Shown here one piece after another: positions 8,147 through 18,100 of a stretch of DNA of 64,000 nt. The notes below the pieces were generated by a model. It was not told where the DNA came from. It was given only the letters and a program-made list of their open reading frames with translations, and did no database searches. The translations under genes were made by a program, and so were the position numbers. Location: the NCBI RefSeq assembly GCF_017368455.1, contig NZ_JAFNJU010000003.1, positions 124,001-188,000 of the forward strand, read 5' to 3'. Source of the stretch: Proteiniclasticum aestuarii. Its GTDB lineage: Bacteria; Bacillota; Clostridia; Clostridiales; Clostridiaceae. The first letter of the stretch is position 1. Each line of letters opens with the position of its first letter.

Positions 8147-9355
8147 ATGAAAATAGACTGGAATTCCAAATATAACACCATCGCTGCCTATGCATTCATC
8201 GTTCTGTCCTCGGTGATTCTGTTCTTCATCATCCTGTCCGGACTGAATGGGTTCACCAGAGCGGTGGGAAACTACATATCTGTGCTCTATCCCTTCCTGT
8301 ATGGATTTGTCATCGCATACATTCTCAACTTCTTCATGACCTTTGTGGAGAAGCAGATGAACAGGACAGCCATGAAGGATGAAAAATATGACAGGTTGAG
8401 AAAAGTCGTGGCTTTGATTTTCTCCTACATCATCGCCATCGCATTCATCGGGCTGTTCTTTGCAGTGATTCTGCCTCAGCTCATTTTAAGCATCACAGGT
8501 CTTGTGATGGAGCTGCCCCGATACATCGGGGACATCAGTGAGTACATCAACGAATTCACGGAAATCTACACCTTTGATCCCAGAGTGGTGGACTTCATCA
8601 ATACCAGATGGAATGAGCTGGGAGAATCCATCAACAATCTGGCTGTGGGACTGCTGCCTGCAACCATAGGCTTTATAAGAAATACGGCCACGTCCATCTG
8701 GAATGTATTCCTGGGGATCATCATTTCACTGTATATGCTTTCAGACAAGAAGAAGTTCATTTCCACAGGGAAGAAGATGATCTATGGACTCCTGAAACCT
8801 TCTGCGGCCAGAAGATTTCTGGAGCTTCTGGGCAGAACCCAGAAAATCTTCAGCCAGTTTCTGGTGGGAAAGGTCCTGGATTCCATCATCGTGGGTATCA
8901 TCGCATTTCTAGGACTCAGTCTCTTTAAGATGCCCTATGTTCCCCTGATCAGTTTCATCATCACCGTGACGAACATCATACCCTTCTTCGGGCCGTTTAT
9001 CGGAGCGATTCCGTCGGTGATCATCATATTCTTCGTCTCACCCATCAAAGCGGTCTGGTTCCTTGTGTTCATCCTGCTTCTTCAGCAGCTGGATGGGAAT
9101 GTCATCGGACCGAAGATCCTGGGTGAATCCATGGGGATCTCCTCTTTCTGGATTCTGTTTGCCATTCTTGTGGCAGGCAAGATCATGGGGGTCACCGGAC
9201 TGATTGTAGGTGTGCCTCTCTTTGTCCTTGTCTACTCGGTGGTCAAGGAGATCATCGAATCCAGACTGAAACAGAAAGGTCTGCCGGAAGAGACGAAAGC
9301 CTATGAGAAGGAAGGATATGTGGAGCCTCTGGAAACACCGCAGGAAAACGGATAG
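8147..9355 (+). CDS. AI-2E family transporter
   Basis: A 402-residue polytopic membrane protein of the AI-2E (TqsA/PerM) family. It has hydrophobic segments at ~12-32, 38-58, 82-105, 165-190 and a cluster at 230-350. The conserved GxxLG and P-rich region appears as NIIPFFGPFIGAIPSVI, followed by LLQQLDGNVIGPKILG, a signature of the family. Members export signalling molecules or ions; the family name does not fix the substrate. The start is the ATG at 8147, with GGAGG at 8131-8135. It is monocistronic, bounded by terminators on both sides. The charged C-terminal tail is cytoplasmic. Confidence 0.88.
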   Translation: MKIDWNSKYNTIAAYAFIVLSSVILFFIILSGLNGFTRAVGNYISVLYPFLYGFVIAYILNFFMTFVEKQMNRTAMKDEKYDRLRKVVALIFSYIIAIAFIGLFFAVILPQLILSITGLVMELPRYIGDISEYINEFTEIYTFDPRVVDFINTRWNELGESINNLAVGLLPATIGFIRNTATSIWNVFLGIIISLYMLSDKKKFISTGKKMIYGLLKPSAARRFLELLGRTQKIFSQFLVGKVLDSIIVGIIAFLGLSLFKMPYVPLISFIITVTNIIPFFGPFIGAIPSVIIIFFVSPIKAVWFLVFILLLQQLDGNVIGPKILGESMGISSFWILFAILVAGKIMGVTGLIVGVPLFVLVYSVVKEIIESRLKQKGLPEETKAYEKEGYVEPLETPQENG

Positions 9356-9361
9356 ATAGAA

Positions 9362-9398
9362 AAAAGATCACTTCGGGAAACAGCTGAAGTGATCTTTT
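9362..9398. terminator. bidirectional intrinsic terminator
   Basis: AAAAGATCACTTC (9362-9374) pairs with GAAGTGATCTTTT (9386-9398), giving a 13-bp stem with T tracts in both directions. Confidence 0.75.
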
Positions 9399-9401
9399 CA
9401 T

Positions 9402-9495
9402 ATAGGACATCATCCGAGTGGTATCCTTATGGTCATTTTCTCTATCTGCAGGTTCCCTGTCGCCTTTCAATGACCATAAGACCAGAAGTCCTATG
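9402..9495. repeat. nested inverted repeats upstream of the antiterminator gene
   Basis: An inner perfect 12-bp inverted repeat, CTTATGGTCATT (9426-9437) and AATGACCATAAG (9469-9480), lies within an outer pair ATAGGAC (9402-9408) and GTCCTAT (9489-9495). It ends 20 bp before the glcT promoter, so it could be an operator or a structured RNA end. No protein-coding potential. Confidence 0.5.
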
Positions 9496-9515
9496 ACTCT
9501 CATAGTCAATTCATG

Positions 9516-9544
9516 TTGACAAGTGCCAGATGTAATTATAGAAT
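9516..9544 (+). promoter_or_regulatory. promoter of glcT
   Basis: Perfect TTGACA (9516-9521), 17-bp spacer, TAGAAT (9539-9544); 34 bp from the -10 to the glcT start at 9579. Confidence 0.75.
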
Positions 9545-9578
9545 CAGATATGCTGAATCTATCCAGGGAGGGATATGC

Positions 9579-10418
9579 ATGAAAAGCTACATGGTGAAGA
9601 AAACCTTTAATAACAATGCAGTGCTTGTGACATCAGAGCAGATGGAGTATATCCTCATCGGGAAAGGCATCGGATTCAACAAGAAAAAAGGCTCCATCAT
9701 CTTCGAGTCTAATCTCATCGAAAATGTCTTCATCCATGTGGATGAGACCAACCGAAAGCAGTACGAGCATCTGCTGGAAAATGTCGATGAAGAGATCTTC
9801 AAAGTGGTGGAGGAGATCATTCAGATGGCGGAGAAAGAGCTGGGAGAGAAGCTTCATACGGATATTCATTTCGGTCTCATCGATCACATCAATTTTTCGC
9901 TGAACAGAATCAGAGAAGGCGTGGAAATCGTGAATCCTTTTCTGCTGGAAACCCGTATGCTGTATAAGCGGGAATACGCCATTGCGGAAAAAGCCGTGGA
10001 GATCCTGAAGAAACGCATGGATATAGAGATGCCGGAGAGTGAAATCGGCTTTATCACCTTTCATATCCATGGCGGCAGAATGGGCGGACGAAAAGGGGAT
10101 TCTCTTCAATACGTGAAAGCCATCAATAAGGTGATTCCCTATATTGAAGACAAGCTGGGACTGACGCTGGAGGAGAATTCCTTCGACAGTGTAAGACTGG
10201 TGTCGCATCTTCGAGGACTTATTGAACGCTGCACCAGGGAAGAGACCATCGAGAATCTTCTTCTGGAGAGGATGAAGAAGGATTTTCCTTTCGAGTATAA
10301 AATTTCTGAAAATATTGCCTTGATTTTGAAGAAGAATATTGGTATAGTGGTTCCAGAAAATGAAATCGGGTACATCGCCCTTCATCTTTACAAATTAAAT
10401 CACACAAAACTGCATTAA
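9579..10418 (+). CDS. glcT: PTS-controlled transcriptional antiterminator GlcT
   Basis: A 279-residue BglG/GlcT-family protein. The ATG at 9579, after GGGAGGGATATGC, gives MKSYMVKKTFNNNAVLV, the classic start of the CAT RNA-binding domain (residues 1-57). Two PTS regulation domains follow (about 65-170 and 172-279) with conserved histidines in HIDFGLIDH-like, FHIHGGRMGG and HLRGL/ALHLYKLNH segments. GlcT binds the RAT RNA and prevents termination ahead of the glucose permease gene; EII-mediated phosphorylation of a PRD inactivates it when sugar is absent. Both the RAT and the terminator are visible immediately downstream, before an EIICBA gene. Regulation of the glucose PTS is therefore well supported. 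Confidence 0.92.
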   Translation: MKSYMVKKTFNNNAVLVTSEQMEYILIGKGIGFNKKKGSIIFESNLIENVFIHVDETNRKQYEHLLENVDEEIFKVVEEIIQMAEKELGEKLHTDIHFGLIDHINFSLNRIREGVEIVNPFLLETRMLYKREYAIAEKAVEILKKRMDIEMPESEIGFITFHIHGGRMGGRKGDSLQYVKAINKVIPYIEDKLGLTLEENSFDSVRLVSHLRGLIERCTREETIENLLLERMKKDFPFEYKISENIALILKKNIGIVVPENEIGYIALHLYKLNHTKLH

Positions 10419-10448
10419 CGTGTAACTGATTCGATCAGGCATGAGTTT
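10417..10448 (+). promoter_or_regulatory. RAT antiterminator RNA element of the glucose PTS gene
   Basis: The leader contains GTGTAACTGATTCGATCAGG followed by CATGAGT. CTGAT (10426-10430) pairs with ATCAG (10434-10438) around a TCG loop. The layout and sequence closely resemble the ribonucleic antiterminator bound by GlcT ahead of ptsG in Bacillus. It starts at the glcT stop codon and precedes the leader terminator. Confidence 0.8.
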
Positions 10449-10465
10449 ATACTGAAGGACAAGCT

Positions 10466-10494
10466 CCATCCAATAAGGATGGCGGTCTTTTCTT
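10466..10494 (+). terminator. regulated leader terminator before ptsG
   Basis: CCATCC (10466-10471) pairs with GGATGG (10477-10482), then CGG and a CTTTTCTTT tract. It lies between the RAT and the EIICBA start, the expected GlcT-controlled terminator. Confidence 0.75.
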
Positions 10495-10557
10495 TGAGTA
10501 TGAATTCATGCCTTTTATATTGCCCGATTTCAGAAAAAATTGTAGGAGGAACAATCC

Positions 10558-12546
10558 ATGTCTAAAAAATCCAGTAAATCCGGGGGATTCTTTGCAGTCC
10601 TTCAGAAAGTCGGAAAGTCCCTTATGCTTCCTGTATCTGTGCTTCCAGCAGCAGGTCTTATGGTTGCTCTGTCCCGTATCATCGAACAGCTTGTAGGTGT
10701 TGAGGCTCTGGCTGAGAGTCCCGTACTGAGCGTGTTTGTCGATGTCCTGTTCAGCGGAGGTCTCATCGTGTTTGAGAATCTGCCCCTGATTTTTGCCGTT
10801 GGCGTGGCCATCGGATTCACTGCCGGTGAGGCGGTATCCGGTCTTGCTGCCGTGGTAGGATATGTGGTGCTGATTAAAGTGCTGGACATCATGTCCATTG
10901 CCCAGAACCTGACAGACCCCATCAACATGGGTGTATTCAGCGGTATCATCATCGGTATCATTGCAGCAAAGATCTACATGAGATTCTATAAGACCAAGCT
11001 GCATCCGGTGCTCGGATTCTTCGAAGGAAAGAGACTGGTCCCCATCATCATGGTGGTGGTTTCCATTCTTCTTGGTGTAGCCCTAGGATTCATCTGGCCT
11101 CCGATTCAGGATGGAATCAACAGCTTAGGACAGATGGCCATCGACGCGGAAATCTTCGGATTCAGACTGGGTGGAGCCATCTACGCTTTCGGTAACAGAG
11201 CGCTGATTCCAACAGGACTTCACCATGTGTTCAAGACTCCGTTCACCACACAGTTCGGAACCTTTACAGCAGCAGACGGTCAGGTCTATGTGGGTGAAAT
11301 CGCAAGATTCTTTGCGGGAGACCCCACAGCAGGAGCCATCACTGCGGCGGAATACCCGCTGAAGATTTTCGGACTGCCAGCGGCAGCTCTTGCCATCTAT
11401 TTAAGAGCCCTTCCTAAGAACAAGAAAGCCATTGGTGGTGTCATGCTTACAGCTGCGCTTACCTCCATCATCACAGGAATCACTGAGCCCATCGAGTTCG
11501 CATTCATGTTTGTGGCGCCCATCCTGTACGTGGCGCATATTTCTCTGGCCTTTGTGGGGGGAATGCTGATGAATCTCTTCCAGGTGAGACTGACAGAGAC
11601 CTTCACCTCCTCTCTCATTGACTATATCGTAAGTATCTCCACAGGAAATGCAGGAAATCCATGGGCGCTTCTGCCAGTGGGAATCGTCATCGGACTTGCT
11701 TACTTCTTCGCCTTCTACTATCTCATCAGGAGATTCGACCTGAAGACACCAGGAAGAGATGAAGAAGAAAGGGATAAGGCATCCGTACCGGTCACCGAGA
11801 AAGCATTGGAAGTTCTGAAGGCTCTTGGAAACACTGAGAACATCAAAGCCATCGATGCCTGCATCACAAGACTGAGACTGGAAGTCTACGACACGAAGAA
11901 AGTGGATAAGAAGAGACTGAAGGATCTGGGTTCACCAGGGGTCATGGAAGTGGGCAGCACAGGAATACAGGTCATCTTCGGAACAGCTGCGGAAGGCCTG
12001 AAAGATGAAATCAAGGCCATCATGGAAAATCCTGCGGAAGTCATGGTGGTGGAATCTGCTGCGGTTTCAGAGTCAGCAGTGGAGAGAACAGGGAAGGAAA
12101 CCATCATGACCTCTCCGATGAAGGGAAAGCTTCTGGATCTTACGGAAGTACCAGATGCCCTCTTTGCTGAAAAGATGATCGGAGATGGATTTGCGGTAGA
12201 GCCTCAGGAAGGGTATGTGGTCTCTCCTGTGGCTGGCGAAATCGCTCATATCTTCGAAACCAATCATGCTCTTGCCATCATTACAGATTCCGGTCTGGAA
12301 GTGCTGCTGCACATCGGAATCGACACCGTGAAGATGGAAGGCAGAGGATTCACAAGACTGGCTGAAATCGGACAGAAGGTGGAAAACGGAACACCGCTCA
12401 TGAAGTTCGATCTGGAACTGGTCAGAAAAGAAGCCAAATCCAGCATCACGGAAGTGGTCGTGACCAATATGGACATGGTGAAGGAGATGAAGATCATCGC
12501 CTCCGGTGATGTGACGCCTTCCGATGATGTGCTGATTGTAAGATAG
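10558..12546 (+). CDS. ptsG: PTS glucose-family transporter subunit EIICBA
   Basis: A 662-residue fused permease. The IIC membrane domain (about 12-390) includes SVLPAAGLMVALSRI, ERALIPTGLHH-like GNRALIPTGLHHVF and the GITEPIEF motif of glucose-family permeases. A IIB domain (~415-490) has the phosphocysteine in DACITRLR (C435). A IIA domain (~525-655) has the phosphohistidine in LLHIGIDTV (H585). It phosphorylates the sugar as it imports it. Upstream glcT, RAT and terminator identify glucose as the likely substrate, but the sequence alone would also allow N-acetylglucosamine or a related hexose. RBS TAGGAGGAAC. Confidence 0.88.
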   Translation: MSKKSSKSGGFFAVLQKVGKSLMLPVSVLPAAGLMVALSRIIEQLVGVEALAESPVLSVFVDVLFSGGLIVFENLPLIFAVGVAIGFTAGEAVSGLAAVVGYVVLIKVLDIMSIAQNLTDPINMGVFSGIIIGIIAAKIYMRFYKTKLHPVLGFFEGKRLVPIIMVVVSILLGVALGFIWPPIQDGINSLGQMAIDAEIFGFRLGGAIYAFGNRALIPTGLHHVFKTPFTTQFGTFTAADGQVYVGEIARFFAGDPTAGAITAAEYPLKIFGLPAAALAIYLRALPKNKKAIGGVMLTAALTSIITGITEPIEFAFMFVAPILYVAHISLAFVGGMLMNLFQVRLTETFTSSLIDYIVSISTGNAGNPWALLPVGIVIGLAYFFAFYYLIRRFDLKTPGRDEEERDKASVPVTEKALEVLKALGNTENIKAIDACITRLRLEVYDTKKVDKKRLKDLGSPGVMEVGSTGIQVIFGTAAEGLKDEIKAIMENPAEVMVVESAAVSESAVERTGKETIMTSPMKGKLLDLTEVPDALFAEKMIGDGFAVEPQEGYVVSPVAGEIAHIFETNHALAIITDSGLEVLLHIGIDTVKMEGRGFTRLAEIGQKVENGTPLMKFDLELVRKEAKSSITEVVVTNMDMVKEMKIIASGDVTPSDDVLIVR

Positions 12547-12565
12547 AAAGCTCCTATTCCCAATG

Positions 12566-12606
12566 AATCAGGTCGCTGCCGTAGAAGGTTGTGGCCTGAT
12601 TTTTCT
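12566..12606 (+). terminator. intrinsic terminator of ptsG
   Basis: AATCAGG (12566-12572) pairs with CCTGATT (12595-12601), followed by TTTTC; extra pairing is possible inside the loop. Confidence 0.7.
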
Positions 12607-12733
12607 ATGGGAAGGAAGCGGATTAGGAGTATAATTAATTAGGAAAGAATGATAAGGTGATGAAACAATGAAAATGACATTGAAACTTTGAAGTGATGAA
12701 TGCTTCTTAAGCTTAGGAAAGGAAAGGATCAGA

Positions 12734-13561
12734 TTGGATATCAGAAAAATAACACTTTTAAGCGATGTGGATGGAACACTTCTGTCCAGTGACGGGAAAG
12801 TATCCGTGAAGAACAGGGAGGCCATCCGAAGCTTCATTGAAGCAGGAGGCCACTTCGGCATCGCTACGGGCAGAGGACATATCAATGTGCTGGGCTTCAT
12901 AGAAGGGGTTGCGATCAACGCACCCTCCATTCTCTATAACGGCTCCATGCTCTATGACTTCACTGAAAAAGAAGTTCTGAGCAGTGAGGCGCTGCCCGTG
13001 ACAAAGCTTTCTGAAGCCATCAGATGGATTCAGAAAGCCTATCCGGGCATCATGATACACATCTATACGCCGGATACCTGTCATCTGGTTTCAGAGGAGG
13101 TGCATGCGGATGAGAAGATTCTTTCCGATCATCAGCCGGCTGTGTTTTCAAAGCTGGAGGAAGCCCTTCAAGAGCCATGGATCAAGGTTCTTCTGGCAGG
13201 GGAGAACAGTGAGCTCAAAGAAATCGAAAAGAGACTGGAATCAGAGCTAGAAGGCGAGATGAGATGGGTCTATTCCGCCGACATCTATCTAGAAATCCTT
13301 CCTCTGGGCGTTTCCAAAGCATCCATGCTGAAGAGACTGAAGGAGATACATGGAGAAGACCATCACATCATCGCGGCAGGTGATTTCTACAACGATCTGG
13401 AAATGATCAAGGCAGCTGACTATGGCATTGCCATGGGCAATGCACCGGATGAAATCAAGGAAGCGGCAGACGGAATTGCGGTCTCCAATGATGAGGATGG
13501 AATCGCATGGATCATTGAGGCTATCCTCAGCGACGAGCTGGAGGAGCGTGCCGGGAAATAA
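12734..13561 (+). CDS. Cof-type HAD-IIB family phosphatase
   Basis: A 275-residue HAD hydrolase that starts with TTG at 12734, preceded by AGGAAAGGAAAGG. Motif I is LLSDVDGTLL (nucleophile Asp ~11, acid/base Asp ~13), motif II is IATGRGH, the motif III lysine is in GVSKASMLKRL, and motif IV is AGDFYNDLEMIKAADYGIAMGNA. These define the Cof/YidA-like type IIB group that dephosphorylates sugar phosphates, flavin or other small phosphorylated metabolites. It follows the glucose PTS gene but is separated by a terminator, so it has its own promoter, possibly the TATAAT near 12630. Substrate undetermined. Confidence 0.88.
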   Translation: MDIRKITLLSDVDGTLLSSDGKVSVKNREAIRSFIEAGGHFGIATGRGHINVLGFIEGVAINAPSILYNGSMLYDFTEKEVLSSEALPVTKLSEAIRWIQKAYPGIMIHIYTPDTCHLVSEEVHADEKILSDHQPAVFSKLEEALQEPWIKVLLAGENSELKEIEKRLESELEGEMRWVYSADIYLEILPLGVSKASMLKRLKEIHGEDHHIIAAGDFYNDLEMIKAADYGIAMGNAPDEIKEAADGIAVSNDEDGIAWIIEAILSDELEERAGK

Positions 13562-13571
13562 TTGGGACAGG

Positions 13572-13614
13572 GAGCGTTCAGCCTTCTTTTTAGAAGGGTG
13601 GAACGCTCTTTTTC
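13572..13614 (+). terminator. intrinsic terminator of the Cof phosphatase gene
   Basis: GAGCGTTC (13572-13579) pairs with GAACGCTC (13601-13608), with an inner CCTTCT/AGAAGG stem, followed by TTTTTCT. Confidence 0.85.
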
Positions 13615-13765
13615 TATTCGATTATGAAAAAGTTATGAAGCTGTTCAGCAAACTTTTCCATAATATTCTTCCAGTGTTCAATATCTGGTCATTCTGAGTT
13701 TGAAAATTGCCATTACAATGGCTGTAATACTGAAACACGGAAGATACAGGAGGTAAGTAATTATC

Positions 13766-14362
13766 ATGAAACGAATAGCTGGTATATTCAGCAAAGAAAC
13801 TCAAGCGCTGAGAGCCATAGAGCGATTAAGAACCGATGGATATCGTGACGATGAAATATCCGTAATCACCAGTGACAAGGAGAATTATGATCGCCTCTCC
13901 AGAGTGGTAGGGGACGATGTGATGAGCAGTACGGATATCAAGGCAGAAAATGCAGGAGAAAAGGCGGCATCAGGCAGTGTCATCGGCGGAATCGGAGGAT
14001 TCCTGCTGGGACTGGGTGCCATGGCCGTTCCAGGCGCAGGACCAGTTCTTGCGGCGGGACCCATTGCGGGAGCCATAACAGGAGCCGTAGCAGGTGGAAC
14101 CATCGGCGGTGTGGCAGGTCTTCTGACCGATTATGGTATTCCTGAAGAGGAAGCAAGGCAATATGAAGAACGCATCACCGAAGGAGACATCATGATTCTT
14201 GTGGACGATGATGAGGAGAGAAGAGAAGCGGTCTATGACAACTTCTATGAGAACGAAAGCTATATCCGGGACGGATACAGAAAGGGAGATCCGGGGCTCA
14301 ATCTGGATGAAGACAAGGTGGACTTAAATGATCCACTGAATGATCCTAGAAGATTACTTTAA
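13766..14362 (+). CDS. general stress protein 17M-like (YflT family)
   Basis: A 198-residue protein. Residues 1-50 (MKRIAGIFSKETQALRAIER and following) match the heat-induced YflT/GSP17M domain. A central glycine/alanine-rich stretch (~70-118, GGIGGFLLGLGAMAVPGAG and similar repeats) looks like the small-residue helices found in YflT-like and DUF1269-like proteins. The C-terminal tail is acidic with an NDPLNDPRRLL ending. Bacillus relatives are sigma-B-controlled; no sigma-B promoter could be confirmed here. The 3' 90 bp and the hairpins after it recur in decayed form at 18509-18722, evidence of an ancient tandem duplication. Confidence 0.75.
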   Translation: MKRIAGIFSKETQALRAIERLRTDGYRDDEISVITSDKENYDRLSRVVGDDVMSSTDIKAENAGEKAASGSVIGGIGGFLLGLGAMAVPGAGPVLAAGPIAGAITGAVAGGTIGGVAGLLTDYGIPEEEARQYEERITEGDIMILVDDDEERREAVYDNFYENESYIRDGYRKGDPGLNLDEDKVDLNDPLNDPRRLL

Positions 14363-14480
14363 CAAGGGATGAAGAAAGATGTTCATACAATAGAGGGAGA
14401 AAGCCACGTAGCTTTCTCTCTTTAAGCTAGAAAGCAGATGCAAAAAAGTTGCATCTGCTTTCGTTAAGTGTTACCGGGAA
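14273..14480 (+). repeat. direct repeat copy 1 (3' end of stress gene plus hairpins)
   Basis: Pairs with 18509-18722. The coding part is GYRKGDPGLNLDEDKVD here against GYRKGDSGMNLDDDKVD there. Both are followed by two hairpins in the same order. Stem positions covary: the second stem is GCAGATGC/GCATCTGC in copy 1 and GCCGATGC/GCATCGGC in copy 2. Confidence 0.8.
14394..14462 (+). terminator. tandem hairpins after the stress gene
   Basis: First stem: AGGGAGAAAGC (14394-14404) with GCTTTCTCTCT (14411-14421), then TTT. Second stem: GAAAGCAGATGCAA (14430-14443) with TTGCATCTGCTTTC (14449-14462). The first is the likelier terminator because it has the T run. Confidence 0.55.
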
Positions 14481-15103
14481 TCCAGATTTTTACTCAGGTT
14501 TATTCGTATGGGGATTTGAAGAGGAGAACATGGAGACTTAATTCTTGTTAGGAGCCTTTGGGCTGTATTCTTCTCACAATCACTTGATAGGATCATAATT
14601 CACATTTAGGGGGGCAGTTCTGGGTTTGTAAATTAAATCAAAAGGAAAATTATATGGCCTAAAGCGTTTTGAGGAAGACTGCAAGAAACTGCTCGTAAAG
14701 ATTTACATTCAAGGTAAGCATTGGGCTAATAGATTATCTTAAGAATGCGATGCATCTGGGCCTAATTCTTAAGGAGTAAAGGGAAAATGCAAGACAATTC
14801 TGAAAGTTAAGCTGTTAATAAGTCTTTGAAGTTACAATTTACATATAAAACAATGTTAGAACATTAGAGTAGCTGCCATTAGAATTGGCATCAATATTTA
14901 AAGGCTTAATATCAAATGATTTCATGCATTTTTTTACAATGAAACAAGTTGAATATAAATCACTAAATAGCACTTAATAAGGGAAAGTAGTCCAGCTATT
15001 GAATAAAATCTATGTAAGTTGATTTTCGTCTGCTAAAGGTTTGTCGTTCCATTGACCGGTAATCCGCTCCAATTCAGAAGAAAAAATAAAGAAAGGTGTA
15101 GAG
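14481..15103. other. AT-rich region without a recognisable gene
   Basis: About 620 bp of AT-rich DNA ahead of the ABC transporter with no plausible reading frame. The only structure seen is an inverted repeat CTTAAGAAT (14738-14746) / ATTCTTAAG (14765-14773). Composition matches the ABC transporter gene rather than the chromosome to its left, consistent with an acquired segment. Confidence 0.5.
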
Positions 15104-18100
15104 ATGCTAGAACTTAAAAATATAAGAAAATTTTATCGTACAAAAGATTTTGTCCAGAATGCCTTAAATAAAGTTTCCGTTTCATTTAGAGATAATGAGT
15201 TTGTTTCAATATTAGGAGCTTCGGGGTCTGGTAAAACCACTATGTTAAATATTATTGGAGGACTTGACCGCTACGATGAAGGTGACGTAATCATTGAAGG
15301 CATTTCTACTAAGAAATATAAGTCTGCTGATTGGGATGCATATCGAAACAGTCGTGTCGGCTTTATTTTTCAAAGTTACAACCTCATTCCCCATCAAACC
15401 GCTTTAGCAAACGTTGAGCTAGCTCTGAGATTAAGTGGGGTATCGGCAAATGAACGGAAAAAACGGGCCATTGAAGCATTGGAAGAAGTGGGTCTAGGCG
15501 ATCATATCCACAAGCGACCGACACAGTTATCTGGTGGACAAATGCAAAGAGTGGCCATCGCACGAGCCTTGATCAATGACCCGGAAATCATACTAGCAGA
15601 TGAACCCACAGGTGCACTAGATAGTACAACCGCTGACCAGGTGATGGACCTATTAGTTGAAATTGCAAAAGATAGACTCATCATCATGGTCACCCATAAC
15701 TCAGAGCTAGCAGATAAGTATACTAATCGTATTATCCAGCTTAAAGATGGGATGATTATTGGCGATACAAATCCTCATACAATTAAGACTAAGGATGCAT
15801 CCATAGTGGCTAAAGCCAAAAAGACGAAAATGTCCTTTTTAACAGCGGTTTCACTTTCTGTTAGCAACTTGCTGACAAAAAAAGGTCGAACAATTATCAC
15901 AGCTGTCGCAGGCTCCATCGGAATTATTGGAATAGCCTCCATACTCGCTTTAGCCAGTGGTATCAATAATTATATTGATAGCGTCGAAGAAGAAACAATG
16001 AGCGCTTTCCCTCTAAGTATCGACTCTTCAGGGATTGATATCACAAGTTTTTTAGGTGGCGAAGGAAATGCTGACGAAAATACGACAGAAGTACCTTCAG
16101 AAACCATTCCAGAGCCTGCTAAAGATGAGCAAACCCAAGAAGCTGAAAGACCAGTAGATGAAGTTCCCATTTTAAATACGGTGACGTCACTTTTTTCTTT
16201 TCAAAATAAAAATGATTTAAGAAGCTTTAAAGAACATTTAGAAACAAATCAAAGCGAAATTGATCCCTACGTTAAAAACATTCAATATAAATATGGGATC
16301 ACACCCCAGATTTATTTAGAGAATGAAGCTGATGCTGTTCGACAAGTAAACCCTGATACAGTTTTTTCTCAATTTAATTTTGGTAGTCCAGCTGGACTGG
16401 ATTTAATCTCAGGAGCAGCTGATTTTGGGAGGCAAAACTTTAACGAACTCCCTGGTGATATTTCACTATTTGAAGACCAATACGATGTCCTTGAAGGCAA
16501 ATGGGCCACAAAAATCAATGAAATCGTGGTTGTCTTAACAGATAGCGGTTCACTCACTGATACAACCATGTACGCATTAGGTCTCAAAAATCGAGAAGAT
16601 TTGAAAAATTTGTTTGAGAATTTCGCAAATGACGAAGATATCGAAGTGGAAGAAGATAAGAAAGATAAAATTAATTTTCAGGAAATAATGGATGTGACCT
16701 TTAAATTAGTGAATCCAGCTGAAAAGTACACTTACGATGAAAGTTTTGACCTTTGGGTTGATCGGTCAGAGGATAAAAAATATATGGATGCTGTGATTGA
16801 ATCTGCCTTGGAATTAGAGGTTGTTGGAATCGTAAGAGCTAATCCGGATACGAATAACCCTGTCCTCTCTTCAGGACTCTACTATTCTTCTGAACTAACT
16901 CAATATTTAATTACAGAAGCTGCACGCTATGATATCGTGCAGCAACAGATAGAAGACGAAGAATTAAATGTCTTTACTGGGAAACGTTTCGATGATGAAG
17001 AAGAATTCGTTCCTAGTGAACTCTTCAACTTAGAAGATTTCATTACTGTGGATCAAGAAATGATTCAAAACGCCTTTAGCTTTGATCAGTCCGCACTTAA
17101 TATTAACTTTTCTAATTTCAATATTAATGTGGATGTGTCGGACTTACCTGCTTTAGAATTAGATGTGCTTGCTGAGAGTATTGCAACACAAGTTAATATA
17201 CCTGTAGAAGAGATCCAAGTCATTTTAGTCTCAGTACTCCAAGACTTTGTAGCGACTCAAAATGAACAACAGGTTACAGAACTCGGGGACTGGGTTGCTA
17301 ACTTTGAAGTTTACATTCAAAGTGAAGAAGTACAAGCTCAACTAATCCAAGACTTCGAAAAGGTGAACAGCGATGCAAATATTACGCAAACCTTGGTTGA
17401 TATTGTACAGAATTACTTTACAACTTACATCAGTACCAGCTTCAATCAATTAATCGGCAAGGTGCAAGCTGATGTTACTAGACAGTTCCAAAGAGAAATC
17501 GGGAACTTAGCTGGCAATATTCAAAATGCTGTGAATTTTGATACCAATGCATTGACAGATGCTTTCCAATTTAACATTGAGGAAGATGAATTGTTTAATC
17601 TGATTAGTAGTTTTGGCCAACGGGAACAAATTAGCCGAAATTCGAACTTAAATCTCTTAGGTTATCGTGATTTGGATGATCCTACTTCAATTAATTTATA
17701 TCCAAAAGATTTTACCACCAAAGAAAGTGTAGTGAAATTCATCGAGGACTATAATACAGAAAAGATTAATGCAGGCGAAGTGGATAAAGTTGTTAATTAT
17801 ACTGACTTAATCTCTGCAATCTTGTCTTCAGTGACAACGATTATTGATACGATTTCATATGCTCTTGTGGCCTTTGTTGCAATATCACTGGTGGTTTCAT
17901 CCATTATGATTGGTGTAATTACTTATGTATCCGTACTTGAGCGAATCAAAGAAATTGGAATTTTACGAGCAATTGGCGCAAGTAAAAAAGATATTCGACG
18001 GGTATTTAATGCCGAGACGTTAATCATTGGTTTTGCTGCTGGCACCTTTGGGATTTTAGTCACTTATGGAATCAGCATTATTGCAAATATTATCGTCTAT

